From positions 2,294,001 to 2,358,000 of the forward strand of contig NZ_CP088952.1 of the NCBI RefSeq assembly GCF_021165955.1: DNA of 64,000 nt. The letters are read 5' to 3'. The position numbers and the translations under genes are program-made. Of the stretch, positions 23,937 through 32,473 are shown in pieces. The notes below the pieces were generated by a model. It saw only the letters and a program-made list of their open reading frames with translations. It did not search any database and had not been told where the DNA came from. Positions within the stretch are counted from its first letter, which is position 1. Each line of letters starts with the position of its first letter. Source of the stretch: Massilia endophytica (GTDB taxonomy: Bacteria > Pseudomonadota > Gammaproteobacteria > Burkholderiales > Burkholderiaceae_D).

Positions 23937-24572
23937 CTATAAGTTCGGGTGGCCGGCGGCAAACGCGATCGCGTCACACAGTTGACCATACCGATAGCCG
24001 CCATAGAGGAAGTGACCCTCGATATAGGCGATACCATGCATCTTCATCGTGCTTTCGTCTTCGTCGGTTGGGTGATATGCAGCGCGCCAGCTCGGTTGGA
24101 ACGCATCATTGCGCACGAAGCCAGCTTTGGCGTGTTCTGCGACTGCATAATCCAAGGCATCCCGAAATGCATCGTATTGGTACTGTCGGAATGCGTATCG
24201 CCTTCCATCGAACGATATTTCATACTGTGCCGCCAGGCTTTCATCCGATTCCTGGCCCGTACTTGTGTCGCCCGTGTTCTCCACAATCTTTCTCCCTAAG
24301 CTATCGTTCCCGTTCATTACGAGGATCTGGCGCCGGGCTTTTGACGTCGCATCGATATTGGCGTCCTCTTGGGACCCGAAGGCATCTTCCGGGAAAACAA
24401 TCGACCGCCTTATCGTGTCGGGCCATTGCAGGTTCGTGCAATCCGATGTTGGCGGCATATGTTTGAGTATGGCTGTCGAAGCGTACTTCAGTGCGCCGTC
24501 CTGGCACCGGAACTCAGCACACCTGAGCAGGATATTCCATCCCTGGAACCACGTTGTTGAACGTTGGCGCAT
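23937..24572 (-). CDS. hypothetical protein with internal YxxxRYxF-type repeats
   Basis: A 211-residue frame. The start at 24572 is chosen because GGAG lies 6 nt upstream; a shorter start near 24317 lacks a ribosome site. The second half has two similar aromatic segments, ISFDGRRYAFRQYQYDAFRDALDYA and IAYIEGHFLYGGYRYGQLCDAIAFA, suggesting a duplicated beta-beta-alpha unit. No catalytic motif, signal peptide or membrane segment is visible. It lies 25 bp upstream of the desaturase gene on the same strand and could be co-transcribed. Function unknown. Confidence 0.55.
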   Translation of the reverse strand: MRQRSTTWFQGWNILLRCAEFRCQDGALKYASTAILKHMPPTSDCTNLQWPDTIRRSIVFPEDAFGSQEDANIDATSKARRQILVMNGNDSLGRKIVENTGDTSTGQESDESLAAQYEISFDGRRYAFRQYQYDAFRDALDYAVAEHAKAGFVRNDAFQPSWRAAYHPTDEDESTMKMHGIAYIEGHFLYGGYRYGQLCDAIAFAAGHPNL

Positions 24573-25361
24573 GGCACACTCCTTCGCTCGCATTCAGTGA
24601 CAGACTCGGAGAGGTGGCGGCAACGAGCGAACCTTCCTCCCCGGCGCAGCACGACAACCACGTACCAGACGCAAGTGCAATACAATTTCACGACGATTAT
24701 GGGCTTGGACGCGATTGCATTGTCACGTTGCAATGCTGAGGAAGACCGGCGCAAATTTGATATTGGCGCGGCGTCTGCTACCCACTATACGCCCACAAGC
24801 GAGATTCACCTAATGGATTCGCCGTTGCCTGCGCGCGCTATCGCACGTTGATCACAACGCCATCCTGTGTCGAGCGTGCAAATCGCTCTTCACACATCGG
24901 CATCTGGTGAACGAGTTCCCGACGACGCCCAGTGCTTCATTGCTTCCGCTTCACATGCGGCAATGCGCTCTTCGCGCGCAGCGGTTGGATCGCCGCCGTT
25001 TTCAACCTGCCCGGCAGCGCGTTCCGCATCGCAGTGCGCGCCTTCAGCTTCGGCCCTCCCGCCAGGTTTTTCGGTAGCGGGCGGCTCTAGCATGTCCTGC
25101 ACCATGGCGCGCAGTTCTTCAGCTCGGACGGCAAACGGCGCCGCCTAATCCTGCGCACGCATCGGCCTGCTGGAGATCGTCCGCCGGGCCTGGAAGGGAA
25201 CGCGCCAGTACTCGCTGTAGTTCTGGGCCAGTTGCGCACGGACTGGATGCGGATTGCCTGCACCTTATCCTGCGCTGGCCACGATATGAAATCCCGATGG
25301 CCCGAGCATGCGGGACATGCTAACTTCATATTCTGGAAACTTTATGCGATGTGAGGAAATC
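24573..25361. other. gene-poor stretch
   Basis: About 790 bp with no convincing gene. The only candidate is a 71-residue minus-strand frame at 24890-25105 (MVQDMLEPPATEKPGGRAEAEG...), rich in A and E, without a ribosome site and opened by a stop just upstream. Nothing else could be recognised. Confidence 0.5.
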
Positions 25362-25586
25362 ATGGAAACCATCTATTCCGACCGACGGCTCGACCAGAAC
25401 CAATTTCGCCACCTGCAACATGCGCTCGAGCTGCTGCGCACTCATGGCTGGCGCTATGCAGTCGTATATTTGCGCAACCAGCGGATTGCCGAATCCACGC
25501 TGCAGCGCGTGCTATTTGGCGAATGGCAGCGCCGCCGCGCATCGTCGAGAAAACTCATTAAGCGGCACAACGTCGCTGCTGCCTGA
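25362..25586 (+). CDS. small basic hypothetical protein
   Basis: A 74-residue frame starting METIYSDRRL with GAGG 5 nt upstream. It is helical and strongly basic at the C-terminus (FGEWQRRRASSRKLIKRHN), which may allow nucleic-acid binding. No family is recognised and neighbours give no hint. The ribosome site and composition favour a real gene over a chance frame. Confidence 0.45.
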   Translation: METIYSDRRLDQNQFRHLQHALELLRTHGWRYAVVYLRNQRIAESTLQRVLFGEWQRRRASSRKLIKRHNVAAA

Positions 25587-26156
25587 CGAATAGCCCTATC
25601 GTCGCGGCGACGCTCGCGGCAACGGTTAATCGCTTCGTAGAAATCGTTAGGTGTTCGCCGGGAAGGCATCTATATTGGGTTCACCGCGTATCAAGTACCG
25701 CAAAAGATTTGCCGGTCTCTCTCCTGTCTCGCCCACGCCGCGACTCCCGCCTGATTCCCTTACTGACTGTGCTCGCAGAGGGGGCTCCCCCCTTCAGCCC
25801 ACGATCTTCGATTGGTGCAGCGATTCGGTATTGAGTTCGCTGCAGGAACTACTTCTACGGCATCTATCGTTACGATTGCCTGAGCGATGCCTGCACCTCA
25901 GCCCGCCTTGCGCCGCGACATGAAGTCTGTCAGCACAGCGTGCAGATCGCGCACGCTGCACAACACTTGAATCTGTGTCAAGAGCGCCGCATGGTCGATG
26001 GGAAAGGCAAAGCCTTGAAAACGCGACCCGGTGGGCGAATCGGGCACTACGACATCTTTCCTGAAAATGCCCCAACCTCTCTCGCATTCAAGCGCATTCC
26101 GCTGAGCAAATCTACAATGCCTCGTGCTTGATGACGAGTTGCCCAACGTAGCAGGC
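25587..26156. other. gene-poor stretch downstream of the antiporter gene
   Basis: About 570 bp with no confident gene. A 93-residue minus-strand frame (25898-26179) begins inside the end of the antiporter gene in another frame and closes with DHAALLTQIQVLCSVRDLHAV; it could be a small coupled gene or the remains of one. It has no ribosome site that can be separated from the overlapping coding sequence. Confidence 0.4.
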
Positions 26157-27458
26157 TCATTTCGCGGCGTGCCGCTCATACCAGGACATTAACGACTGCA
26201 CCGTGATCCCATGGAACAGAATCGAGGCGGCCACAGTGGCCAACGTCAGGCTCACCAAATCAGGCGCGAATTCCGCGGCGACGCCGTGGTTCAGTGCAAA
26301 CATCAGGTAGTAAATTGAGCCGATCCCCCGAATGCCAAGCCAACCGACGAGGATTTGTTGGTATGGAGGACTGTCGGCACCAATCATTCCGAGCACCACC
26401 GATGCCGGGCGCACGACAACGAACACCACTGGCAAAAACCACCATAGATTCGCGGAGCTTCCGATCGAGGGCAGCATGACGCCAACCATCATGACCATGC
26501 CGAGTTCGGCAAACCGTTCAAGCTGCTCATTGAATGCGCGGACTGCCTGGGTCATGACACCGCTGGCGTGATGCGAATGGGTAGCGGGATCCACGGCGAC
26601 GCGCTCATGCGCACCAGGAACATGGGACAACGGAATCGTTCCCGCCAACGGAAAGTTGCGTGCTCGCCGCAACGCAAGGCCAGCGAAAAAGACGGACATG
26701 AAGCCTGATGCCATGCAGGTCTGTGCTGCACCAAATGAGACAGCTATCACGCCTAGCGAGAGAAATTCATCCATGCCAATCGCACTATGGTGTCTGGTGC
26801 GCAAATGGATGACCAGCTTCCCAAGCAACGCGCCGACCAGCGTACCAATCAGAACGCCTCCGACCGTCGACCACGCTACATCGGCCACCCACCACCACGC
26901 CCCCCAGTCGCCCAGGTCGTACAATTGCATCATCCCTAGCCCCAACAATACCAGCGGAAAGGCGGTGCCATCATTCAGCGCGCCTTCCCCTGCAAGGCTA
27001 AAGCGCAGGGGATCATGCCCATCCCCCGGCCTTGACTGGATCGCCGAAGCCAACACCGGGTCCGTTGGTGCCAGAATCGCCCCGAACAAAATCGCCACCC
27101 CAAGCGGCATGCCCAGCCCATAGACCGCAATCGCGGCAATCCCCCCTACCGTGACCGCCATCGACAGGAAGGCCAGCCGATACGGTGCAATCCATCGCCG
27201 GTCAAGGAGAGGAACCTCCAGCTTCAATCCAACAGAGAATAAGGAGATCAGCAGCGCAGCCTCTGCAACCAGCTCCAGCGAGCTTGCTTGTGCGACGGGG
27301 TCAAGTTCAATGACGTCAAAGCCATACGGGCCGAGCAAGACGCCAAGCCCCAGGTAGATCATCGCACCACTGAGCGGCAAGCGCGCAACCAGCGTACTGA
27401 TCAGCATCATTGCTATCAGAATCAGGCCGCCCAACAACGCCCACGTTCCAATTTCCAT
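26157..27458 (-). CDS. CPA1-type cation/proton antiporter (NhaP/NhaK-like)
   Basis: A 433-residue membrane protein with about 11-12 hydrophobic segments. The ion-site motifs are ILFGAILAPTDPVLASAI (Asp of the TDP motif) and LAGEGALNDGTAFPLVLL (the EGALND motif). It exchanges Na+ or K+ for H+ across the inner membrane and helps with salt or alkaline stress. There is a hydrophilic His-rich loop near residue 290 (HERVAVDPATHSHHAS). GGGG precedes the ATG. No regulatory TrkA domain is attached. It stands alone in the accessory stretch. Confidence 0.88.
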   Translation of the reverse strand: MEIGTWALLGGLILIAMMLISTLVARLPLSGAMIYLGLGVLLGPYGFDVIELDPVAQASSLELVAEAALLISLFSVGLKLEVPLLDRRWIAPYRLAFLSMAVTVGGIAAIAVYGLGMPLGVAILFGAILAPTDPVLASAIQSRPGDGHDPLRFSLAGEGALNDGTAFPLVLLGLGMMQLYDLGDWGAWWWVADVAWSTVGGVLIGTLVGALLGKLVIHLRTRHHSAIGMDEFLSLGVIAVSFGAAQTCMASGFMSVFFAGLALRRARNFPLAGTIPLSHVPGAHERVAVDPATHSHHASGVMTQAVRAFNEQLERFAELGMVMMVGVMLPSIGSSANLWWFLPVVFVVVRPASVVLGMIGADSPPYQQILVGWLGIRGIGSIYYLMFALNHGVAAEFAPDLVSLTLATVAASILFHGITVQSLMSWYERHAAK

Positions 27459-27781
27459 CGTATCCCCAGTCGAGCATGAAGGCGTCCCGCGCCCCCCACA
27501 GCACGGCCGTTCGTCGGGGGCCCGACGACTTTAGAGGCCGGCGTCGAACTGCGTCATGGACGCCAATCGTCACGCCCCCAGGACGAGCCGTGCAAATGAC
27601 CATTCCTGGATATACTGAAACGGTGGATTCGGGCGGGGCATTTCAGCCATTGGCACCATCGAAAAATGAATCCCGCGATGCACCATACCATGACCGTCCA
27701 GATTGAGCTGTACGGGCTAACCTAACGCTGAAACCGCGGTTAGGAATATACTGAAAGTGCAGGATCACTTTGGGAGGAAGT
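27459..27781. promoter_or_regulatory. intergenic region with two TATACTGAAA boxes and inverted repeats
   Basis: A 323-bp gap between divergent genes. It holds two copies of an ATATACTGAAA box (near 27609 and 27747), the inverted repeat CGTCGGG/CCCGACG at 27512-27527, and CCTAAC with GTTAGG arms just before the second box. The second box lies about 25 bp upstream of the next gene's ribosome site, so it is probably its -10 region. The roles are inferred. Confidence 0.4.
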
Positions 27782-28090
27782 ATGGAACTGCTCGAAACGG
27801 ACGACATTGCCGAGTTTCAGAAGATTTTGCGCAGGAATCGCTGGACGCTTGCAGACTTTTCTCTCAGCGCCACGGACACAACGGATCCCAAGACCGATGA
27901 AGTGCCCGCATTGCAGGGCGAATTGACGGTGCGGCGCAAATCGACGGGACAGACCAAGCAATACCTGATCAGTGACAGCACCTCATGGCTCGACCTGTTC
28001 CGAAATGACATCAAGGGTGGCGCCTTTGTTGGCCAGGATGCTTTGCAAGTGCGCCATCGGTCAAGCGGGACGCCCAAACCCAGCCATTGA
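27782..28090 (+). CDS. hypothetical protein, 102 residues
   Basis: Starts MELLETDDIAEFQKILRRN with an excellent GGAGG 4 nt upstream. The middle alternates polar and hydrophobic residues (LQGELTVRRKSTGQTKQYLI; STSWLDLFRNDIKGGAF), fitting a small beta-rich cytoplasmic fold. It has no signal peptide or membrane segment. The family is not recognised. It stands alone between the antiporter and guaA, with a probable promoter directly upstream. Confidence 0.75.
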   Translation: MELLETDDIAEFQKILRRNRWTLADFSLSATDTTDPKTDEVPALQGELTVRRKSTGQTKQYLISDSTSWLDLFRNDIKGGAFVGQDALQVRHRSSGTPKPSH

Positions 28091-28169
28091 CGTGCGATCG
28101 TAGGAATTTGCGGCGCCCAGCAATACTGTCTTTGTAGAACCTGGACGCAGCAAGTAGCATCATTGCAAC

Positions 28170-29780
28170 TCACTCCCACTCGATAGTGGCAGGCGGCTTG
28201 CCGCTGATGTCGTAGACCACGCGGTTCAGGCCGCGCACTTCGTTGATGATGCGGTTGGAGACCTTGCCCAGCAGCGCGTGCGGCAGGTGCGCCCACTGCG
28301 CCGTCATGAAGTCCAGCGTCTGCACGGCGCGCAGCGCGACGACCCATTCGTAAGTGCGGCCGTCGCCCATCACGCCCACCGATTTCACGGGCAGGAAGAC
28401 GGCGAAGGCTTGCGAGGTGGCGTCATACCAGTTCTTCGGAATGTTGTCCGCATCCACGCCCTCCACTGCCACGCCTTCATACGGCGTGTTGCGCAGCTCT
28501 TCGATGAAGATGGCGTCAGCACGGCGCAGCAGGTCCGCGTATTCGCGCTTCACTTCGCCGAGGATGCGCACGCCCAAGCCCGGTCCCGGGAATGGGTGGC
28601 GGTACACCATCTCATGCGGCAGGCCGAGGGCCACGCCCAGCTTGCGCACTTCGTCCTTGAACAGTTCGCGCAGCGGTTCCAGCAGCTTCAGGTTCAGGGT
28701 CTCAGGCAGGCCGCCCACGTTGTGGTGGCTCTTGATGGTCTGGCCCTTCTTGCCCTTGCCCGCCGATTCGATCACGTCCGGATAGATGGTGCCCTGCGCC
28801 AGCCACTTGGCGTTGGTCAGCTTGCCCGCTTCCACCTGGAAGACTTCCACGAACTCGCGGCCGATGATCTTGCGCTTCTGCTCCGGATCGGTCACGCCAG
28901 CCAGATGGCCCATGAACTGTTCGGAGGCGTCGACCTGGATCACTTTCACGCCGAGGTTCTTGGCGAACATGTCCATCACCATCTTGCCTTCGTCCAGGCG
29001 CAGCAGGCCGTGGTCGACGAACACGCAGGTGAGCTGGTCGCCGATGGCGCGGTGGATCAGGGCTGCGGCTACCGAGGAATCCACGCCGCCGGAGAGGCCG
29101 AGAATCACTTCATCGGAACCCACCTGGGCGCGGATCTTTTCCACCGCTTCGCTGATGTAGTCGGGCATGTTCCAGTCCGACTTGCAGCCGCAGATCTCGT
29201 GCACGAAGCGGCCCAGCATGGCCTTGCCCTGCAGGGTGTGCGTCACTTCGGGGTGCCATTGCACGGCGTAGAATTTGCGCTCTTCGTCGGCCATGCCCGC
29301 AATCGGGCAGCTCGGCGTGCTGGCCATGAGCTTGAAGCCGGGCGGCATGTCCAGGACTTTGTCGCCGTGGCTCATCCACACCTTCAGCATGCCGTGGCCT
29401 TCGTCGGTCACGAAGTCGTTGATGCCGTTCAGGAGCGCGGTGTGGTTGCGGGCACGGACTTCGGCGTAGCCGAATTCGCGCACCAGGCCATTTTCCACTT
29501 TGCCGCCCAGCTGCGCGGCCATGGTCTGCATGCCGTAGCAGATGCCCAGCACCGGCACGCCCAGTTCGAACACGGCCTGCGGGGCGCGCGGGGAGTCGCC
29601 TTCCAGGGTGGAGTTGTGGCTGCCGGAGAGGATCACGCCGGAAGCGCCGTAGTTGCGCACGAATTCGTCGCTGACGTCGTAGGGATAGACTTCGGAGAAG
29701 ACGCCTGCGTCGCGCACGCGGCGGGCGATCAGCTGGGTGACCTGGGAACCGAAATCGAGGATGAGGATTTTGGAGTGCAT
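28170..29780 (-). CDS. guaA: GMP synthase (glutamine-hydrolysing)
   Basis: A 536-residue two-domain enzyme converting XMP to GMP with glutamine and ATP. The class I amidotransferase domain has nucleophile Cys81 (LGICYGMQT) and the His-x-Glu pair in VQWHPEVTHT. The ATP-pyrophosphatase domain has the PP-loop LGLSGGVDSSVA, and the C-terminal dimerisation domain ends PPATIEWE. ATG at 29780 is the conserved start (MHSKILILDFGSQ); an open extension upstream is not conserved-looking. guaB lies 85 bp upstream on the same strand, so the pair forms the guanine branch of purine synthesis. Confidence 0.97.
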   Translation of the reverse strand: MHSKILILDFGSQVTQLIARRVRDAGVFSEVYPYDVSDEFVRNYGASGVILSGSHNSTLEGDSPRAPQAVFELGVPVLGICYGMQTMAAQLGGKVENGLVREFGYAEVRARNHTALLNGINDFVTDEGHGMLKVWMSHGDKVLDMPPGFKLMASTPSCPIAGMADEERKFYAVQWHPEVTHTLQGKAMLGRFVHEICGCKSDWNMPDYISEAVEKIRAQVGSDEVILGLSGGVDSSVAAALIHRAIGDQLTCVFVDHGLLRLDEGKMVMDMFAKNLGVKVIQVDASEQFMGHLAGVTDPEQKRKIIGREFVEVFQVEAGKLTNAKWLAQGTIYPDVIESAGKGKKGQTIKSHHNVGGLPETLNLKLLEPLRELFKDEVRKLGVALGLPHEMVYRHPFPGPGLGVRILGEVKREYADLLRRADAIFIEELRNTPYEGVAVEGVDADNIPKNWYDATSQAFAVFLPVKSVGVMGDGRTYEWVVALRAVQTLDFMTAQWAHLPHALLGKVSNRIINEVRGLNRVVYDISGKPPATIEWE

Positions 29781-29819
29781 GGATTTTGCGGACTGTGTGC
29801 GGTGGCTGACTATGGGACC

Positions 29820-29849
29820 GGGGACAGACCCCATCCGGGGTCTGTCCCC
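29820..29849. repeat. perfect palindromic repeat between guaB and guaA
   Basis: Two 13-bp arms, GGGGACAGACCCC and GGGGTCTGTCCCC, with a 4-nt loop. A related GGGG-TCCGT-CCCC core occurs in the hairpin at 31962-32000. It may be an intergenic repeat element or an attenuating hairpin in the guaB-guaA transcript. There is no T-tract. Confidence 0.75.
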
Positions 29850-29865
29850 TGCGGGACTGACTGGC

Positions 29866-31326
29866 TTACTCCGAACGGTAGTTCGGCGCTTCTTTCGTGA
29901 TCTGCACGTCGTGGACGTGCGATTCACGCATGCCTGCGGAGGTGATCTCGACGAATTCCGCCTTCTCGCGCAGTTCGTCGATGGTGGCGCAGCCGCAGTA
30001 GCCCATGGACTGGCGCACGCCGCCCACCAGCTGGAAGATAATCGCCAGCACGCTGCCCTTGTAGGCGACGCGGCCTTCGATCCCTTCGGGCACGAACTTG
30101 TCGGCCTTCATGGTGGCGTCCTGGAAGTAGCGGTCGGCCGAGCCGTCCGTCATGGCGCCCAGGGAGCCCATGCCGCGGTAGGACTTGTAGGAGCGGCCCT
30201 GGTACAGGATCACTTCGCCCGGCGCCTCTTCGGTGCCTGCGAACATGGAGCCCATCATCACGGTCGATGCGCCCGCTGCCAGCGCCTTGGAGATGTCGCC
30301 CGAGAAGCGGATGCCGCCGTCGGCGATACATGGCACGCCGGTGCCTTCCAGCGCCTGCGCCACATTGGCGATGGCGGTAATCTGCGGCACACCCACGCCG
30401 GCGACGATACGGGTGGTGCAGATGGAGCCGGGGCCGATGCCGACTTTCACTGCATCCGCGCCGTATTCCACCAGCGCTTTCGCGGCGGCGGCGGTGGCAA
30501 TATTGCCGCCGATGACGTCAACGTGCGGATATTTGGTCTTGATGTACTTCACGCGGTCCAGGATGCCTTGGGAGTGGCCGTGGGCGGTATCCACCACCAG
30601 CACGTCCACGCCCGCCTGCACCAGCAGGTCGATGCGCTCTTCGTCCTTGGCGCCCACGCCAACCGCTGCGCCCACCAGCAGCTTGCCATGCTGGTCCTTC
30701 GAGGCGTTCGGGTGCTCGTGAGATTTCTGGATGTCCTTCACGGTAATGAGTCCACGCAGTTCGAACTGGTCGTTCACCACCAGCACGCGCTCCAGGCGGT
30801 GCTTGTTCATCAGGCGCTTGGCTTCGGCCGTGTCGGCGTCTTCGTTCACGTACACCAGCTTCTCGCGCGGGGTCATCTTGGCGCGCACTTCGGCGTCCAG
30901 CTCCTGCTCGAAACGCAGGTCGCGGTTGGTGATGATACCCACCACCTTGTTCTGCTCCACCACCGGGAAACCGCTGATGCCGTACTGCTCCGTGAGCTTG
31001 ATCACTTCGCGGATCTTCATGTCCGGCGGAATCGTGATCGGATCGCGCAGCACGCCCGCTTCGAAACGCTTGACCTTGGCCACTTCGCGCGCCTGGTCTT
31101 TCGGCTTCAGGTTCTTGTGAATGATGCCGATGCCGCCTTCCTGGGCCATGGCGATTGCCAGACGGGCTTCAGTGACCGTATCCATCGCGGCGGAGAGCAG
31201 CGGGATATTCAGCGTGATATTGCGGGTCAGTTTGGTGCGGAGGGACGTATCGGCAGGCAGAACGTTCGAATACGCGGGGACGAGCAGCACGTCATCGAAG
31301 GTGAGTGCTTTTTGGAGTAGACGCAT
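29866..31326 (-). CDS. guaB: inosine-5'-monophosphate dehydrogenase
   Basis: A 486-residue TIM-barrel enzyme oxidising IMP to XMP with NAD+, the committed step to GMP. The catalytic loop is GIGPGSIC303TTR. Two CBS domains (about 95-205) are inserted between the first barrel segments (MKIREVIKLTEQYGISGFPV; VNEDADTAEAKRLMNKHR), and the flap YRGMGSLGAM is present. It is full length. The upstream gap to the divergent DUF4124 gene is 133 bp and should hold its promoter. guaA follows on the same strand. Confidence 0.97.
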   Translation of the reverse strand: MRLLQKALTFDDVLLVPAYSNVLPADTSLRTKLTRNITLNIPLLSAAMDTVTEARLAIAMAQEGGIGIIHKNLKPKDQAREVAKVKRFEAGVLRDPITIPPDMKIREVIKLTEQYGISGFPVVEQNKVVGIITNRDLRFEQELDAEVRAKMTPREKLVYVNEDADTAEAKRLMNKHRLERVLVVNDQFELRGLITVKDIQKSHEHPNASKDQHGKLLVGAAVGVGAKDEERIDLLVQAGVDVLVVDTAHGHSQGILDRVKYIKTKYPHVDVIGGNIATAAAAKALVEYGADAVKVGIGPGSICTTRIVAGVGVPQITAIANVAQALEGTGVPCIADGGIRFSGDISKALAAGASTVMMGSMFAGTEEAPGEVILYQGRSYKSYRGMGSLGAMTDGSADRYFQDATMKADKFVPEGIEGRVAYKGSVLAIIFQLVGGVRQSMGYCGCATIDELREKAEFVEITSAGMRESHVHDVQITKEAPNYRSE

Positions 31327-31459
31327 AGTACATTTCCTATCGGCGCAAAAGTGAATTATACAGAAGTTCTTCCCCTTCGTCCTTGCAGGCCAGAAAACAT
31401 TGACAGCGGCGGCGAATGCGGGTGAAATGGATTTCGAAGATTTCCTCGGAAAAAGGCTT

Positions 31460-31963
31460 ATGAAACAAGGCATTATCGGATGGGCAACAGGCATGGTGCT
31501 GGTGGCAAGCTGCGGAATGGCGCAGGCGCAATGGCTGTGGGTGAACGACAAAGGCGTGAAGCAGTTCAGCGACCAGCCCCCGCCTGCATCGGTGCCACCC
31601 TCGCGCATTTTGAAGGCGCCGAAGGGCCAGATGCCTGAGCCGGCCAAAACGGACGAGGCGGCTGGAGAGGCCGCGCCCGAGCCGAAAGCAACGCCACGGC
31701 CCACGCTGGCCGAGCGCAATGCCGACTTCAACAAGCGCCGCGCGGCTGCAGCCGAGCAGGCGCAGAAGGCCGAGACGGATGCGCGGGCCAAGGCCTCGAA
31801 CGAGGCCAACTGCGAGAACATCCGCAACAACCAGCGCGCCCTGGAAGCGGGCATGCGCATCAGCAGCTTCGACCGCAACGGCGAACGCGTCATCCTCGAC
31901 GACGCCCAGCGCGCCGAACAATCCAAGCGCAACACGGCCATGCTCGCCGCCAACTGCAAGTAA
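31460..31963 (+). CDS. exported DUF4124-domain protein
   Basis: A 167-residue protein with a signal peptide (GMAQAQ) and the DUF4124 core WLWVNDKGVKQFSDQPPPAS, a short WW-like beta domain common in proteobacterial envelope proteins. A long charged helix (about 85-130, rich in A, E, K and R) follows. Its function is unknown; such proteins are thought to sit in the periplasm. AAGG lies just before the ATG. It ends at a strong hairpin terminator. Confidence 0.85.
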   Translation: MKQGIIGWATGMVLVASCGMAQAQWLWVNDKGVKQFSDQPPPASVPPSRILKAPKGQMPEPAKTDEAAGEAAPEPKATPRPTLAERNADFNKRRAAAAEQAQKAETDARAKASNEANCENIRNNQRALEAGMRISSFDRNGERVILDDAQRAEQSKRNTAMLAANCK

Positions 31964-32000
31964 AATTTCTTAAAGGGGTCCGTCCCCTTTAGGAAATTTT
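31962..32000 (+). terminator. intrinsic terminator after the DUF4124 gene
   Basis: A long stem pairs AAAATTTC with GAAATTTT and TAAAGGGG with CCCCTTTA, with one unpaired or wobble position and a 5-nt loop (TCCGT). The right arm ends in TTTT. It ends the gene upstream and isolates the next promoter, whose -35 box starts 2 bp later. Confidence 0.8.
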
Positions 32001-32001
32001 C

Positions 32002-32050
32002 TTGACAGAGAGTGCTGGCGGGGATACTGTACTATCCGTATTAGTACAGT
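32002..32050 (+). promoter_or_regulatory. promoter and YtrA-type operator of the GntR-ABC operon
   Basis: A -35 TTGACA (32002-32007), 17-bp spacer and -10 TACTGT (32025-32030) are followed by a perfect inverted repeat, ACTGTACTA and TAGTACAGT with a 7-bp spacer (32026-32050), that overlaps the -10 box. YtrA-subfamily GntR repressors bind TGTACTA-type palindromes, so the first gene product probably represses its own operon here. Confidence 0.8.
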
Positions 32051-32060
32051 GGAGTTGATG

Positions 32061-32471
32061 ATGAACCGTCGTGTACCCTTGATGCTGCAGATCGTCACCG
32101 GCGATCCGCGTCCTATCGCGCGCCAGATTGTCGATGGCGTGCGGCGCCTGATCGCAAGCGGCGAGCTGCCCGTGGGCGCGGCCCTGCCCAGCGTGCGCGG
32201 CCTGGCGCAGCAGTTGACCGTGAATCCGAATACCGTCGCCAAGGCCTACGGCGAGCTGACCGCCGAGGGCTGGCTGGATGCGCGCGCGGGCCTCGGTCTC
32301 TTCGTGGCGCAGCCGCGCCAGCTGCTGTCGAACGAGGAGCGCGAGCGGCGGCTGGACGATGCCGTGCAGCGCTTCGTCGGTGACGTGATCGCGCTCGACC
32401 TGCCCGCCGAAACGGTTCTGGACCGCGTGGCAGGCGAACTGTCGCAACTCACTCCCCGCAAAAGCGCCTGA
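32061..32471 (+). CDS. GntR-family repressor, YtrA subfamily
   Basis: A 136-residue regulator with an N-terminal winged helix (ARQIVDGVRRLIASGELPVG; LPSVRGLAQQLTVNPNTVAKAY) and a short C-terminal helical dimerisation tail, the YtrA layout. ATG at 32061 is chosen, 6 nt after GGAG; ATG at 32058 is possible. An exact palindrome overlaps its promoter. The ABC transporter gene starts 2 nt after the stop. YtrA repressors respond to cell-wall or envelope stress in other bacteria; the signal here is unknown. Confidence 0.9.
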   Translation: MNRRVPLMLQIVTGDPRPIARQIVDGVRRLIASGELPVGAALPSVRGLAQQLTVNPNTVAKAYGELTAEGWLDARAGLGLFVAQPRQLLSNEERERRLDDAVQRFVGDVIALDLPAETVLDRVAGELSQLTPRKSA

Positions 32472-32473
32472 CC

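Noticed and set aside
24867..25148. Plus-strand 93-codon frame in the gene-poor stretch
   Set aside because: Ser/Ala-rich composition, no ribosome site, no motif.
29820..29849. Intrinsic terminator between guaB and guaA
   Set aside because: The hairpin is strong but has no T-tract on either strand, and the genes are usually co-transcribed; it is listed as a repeat instead.
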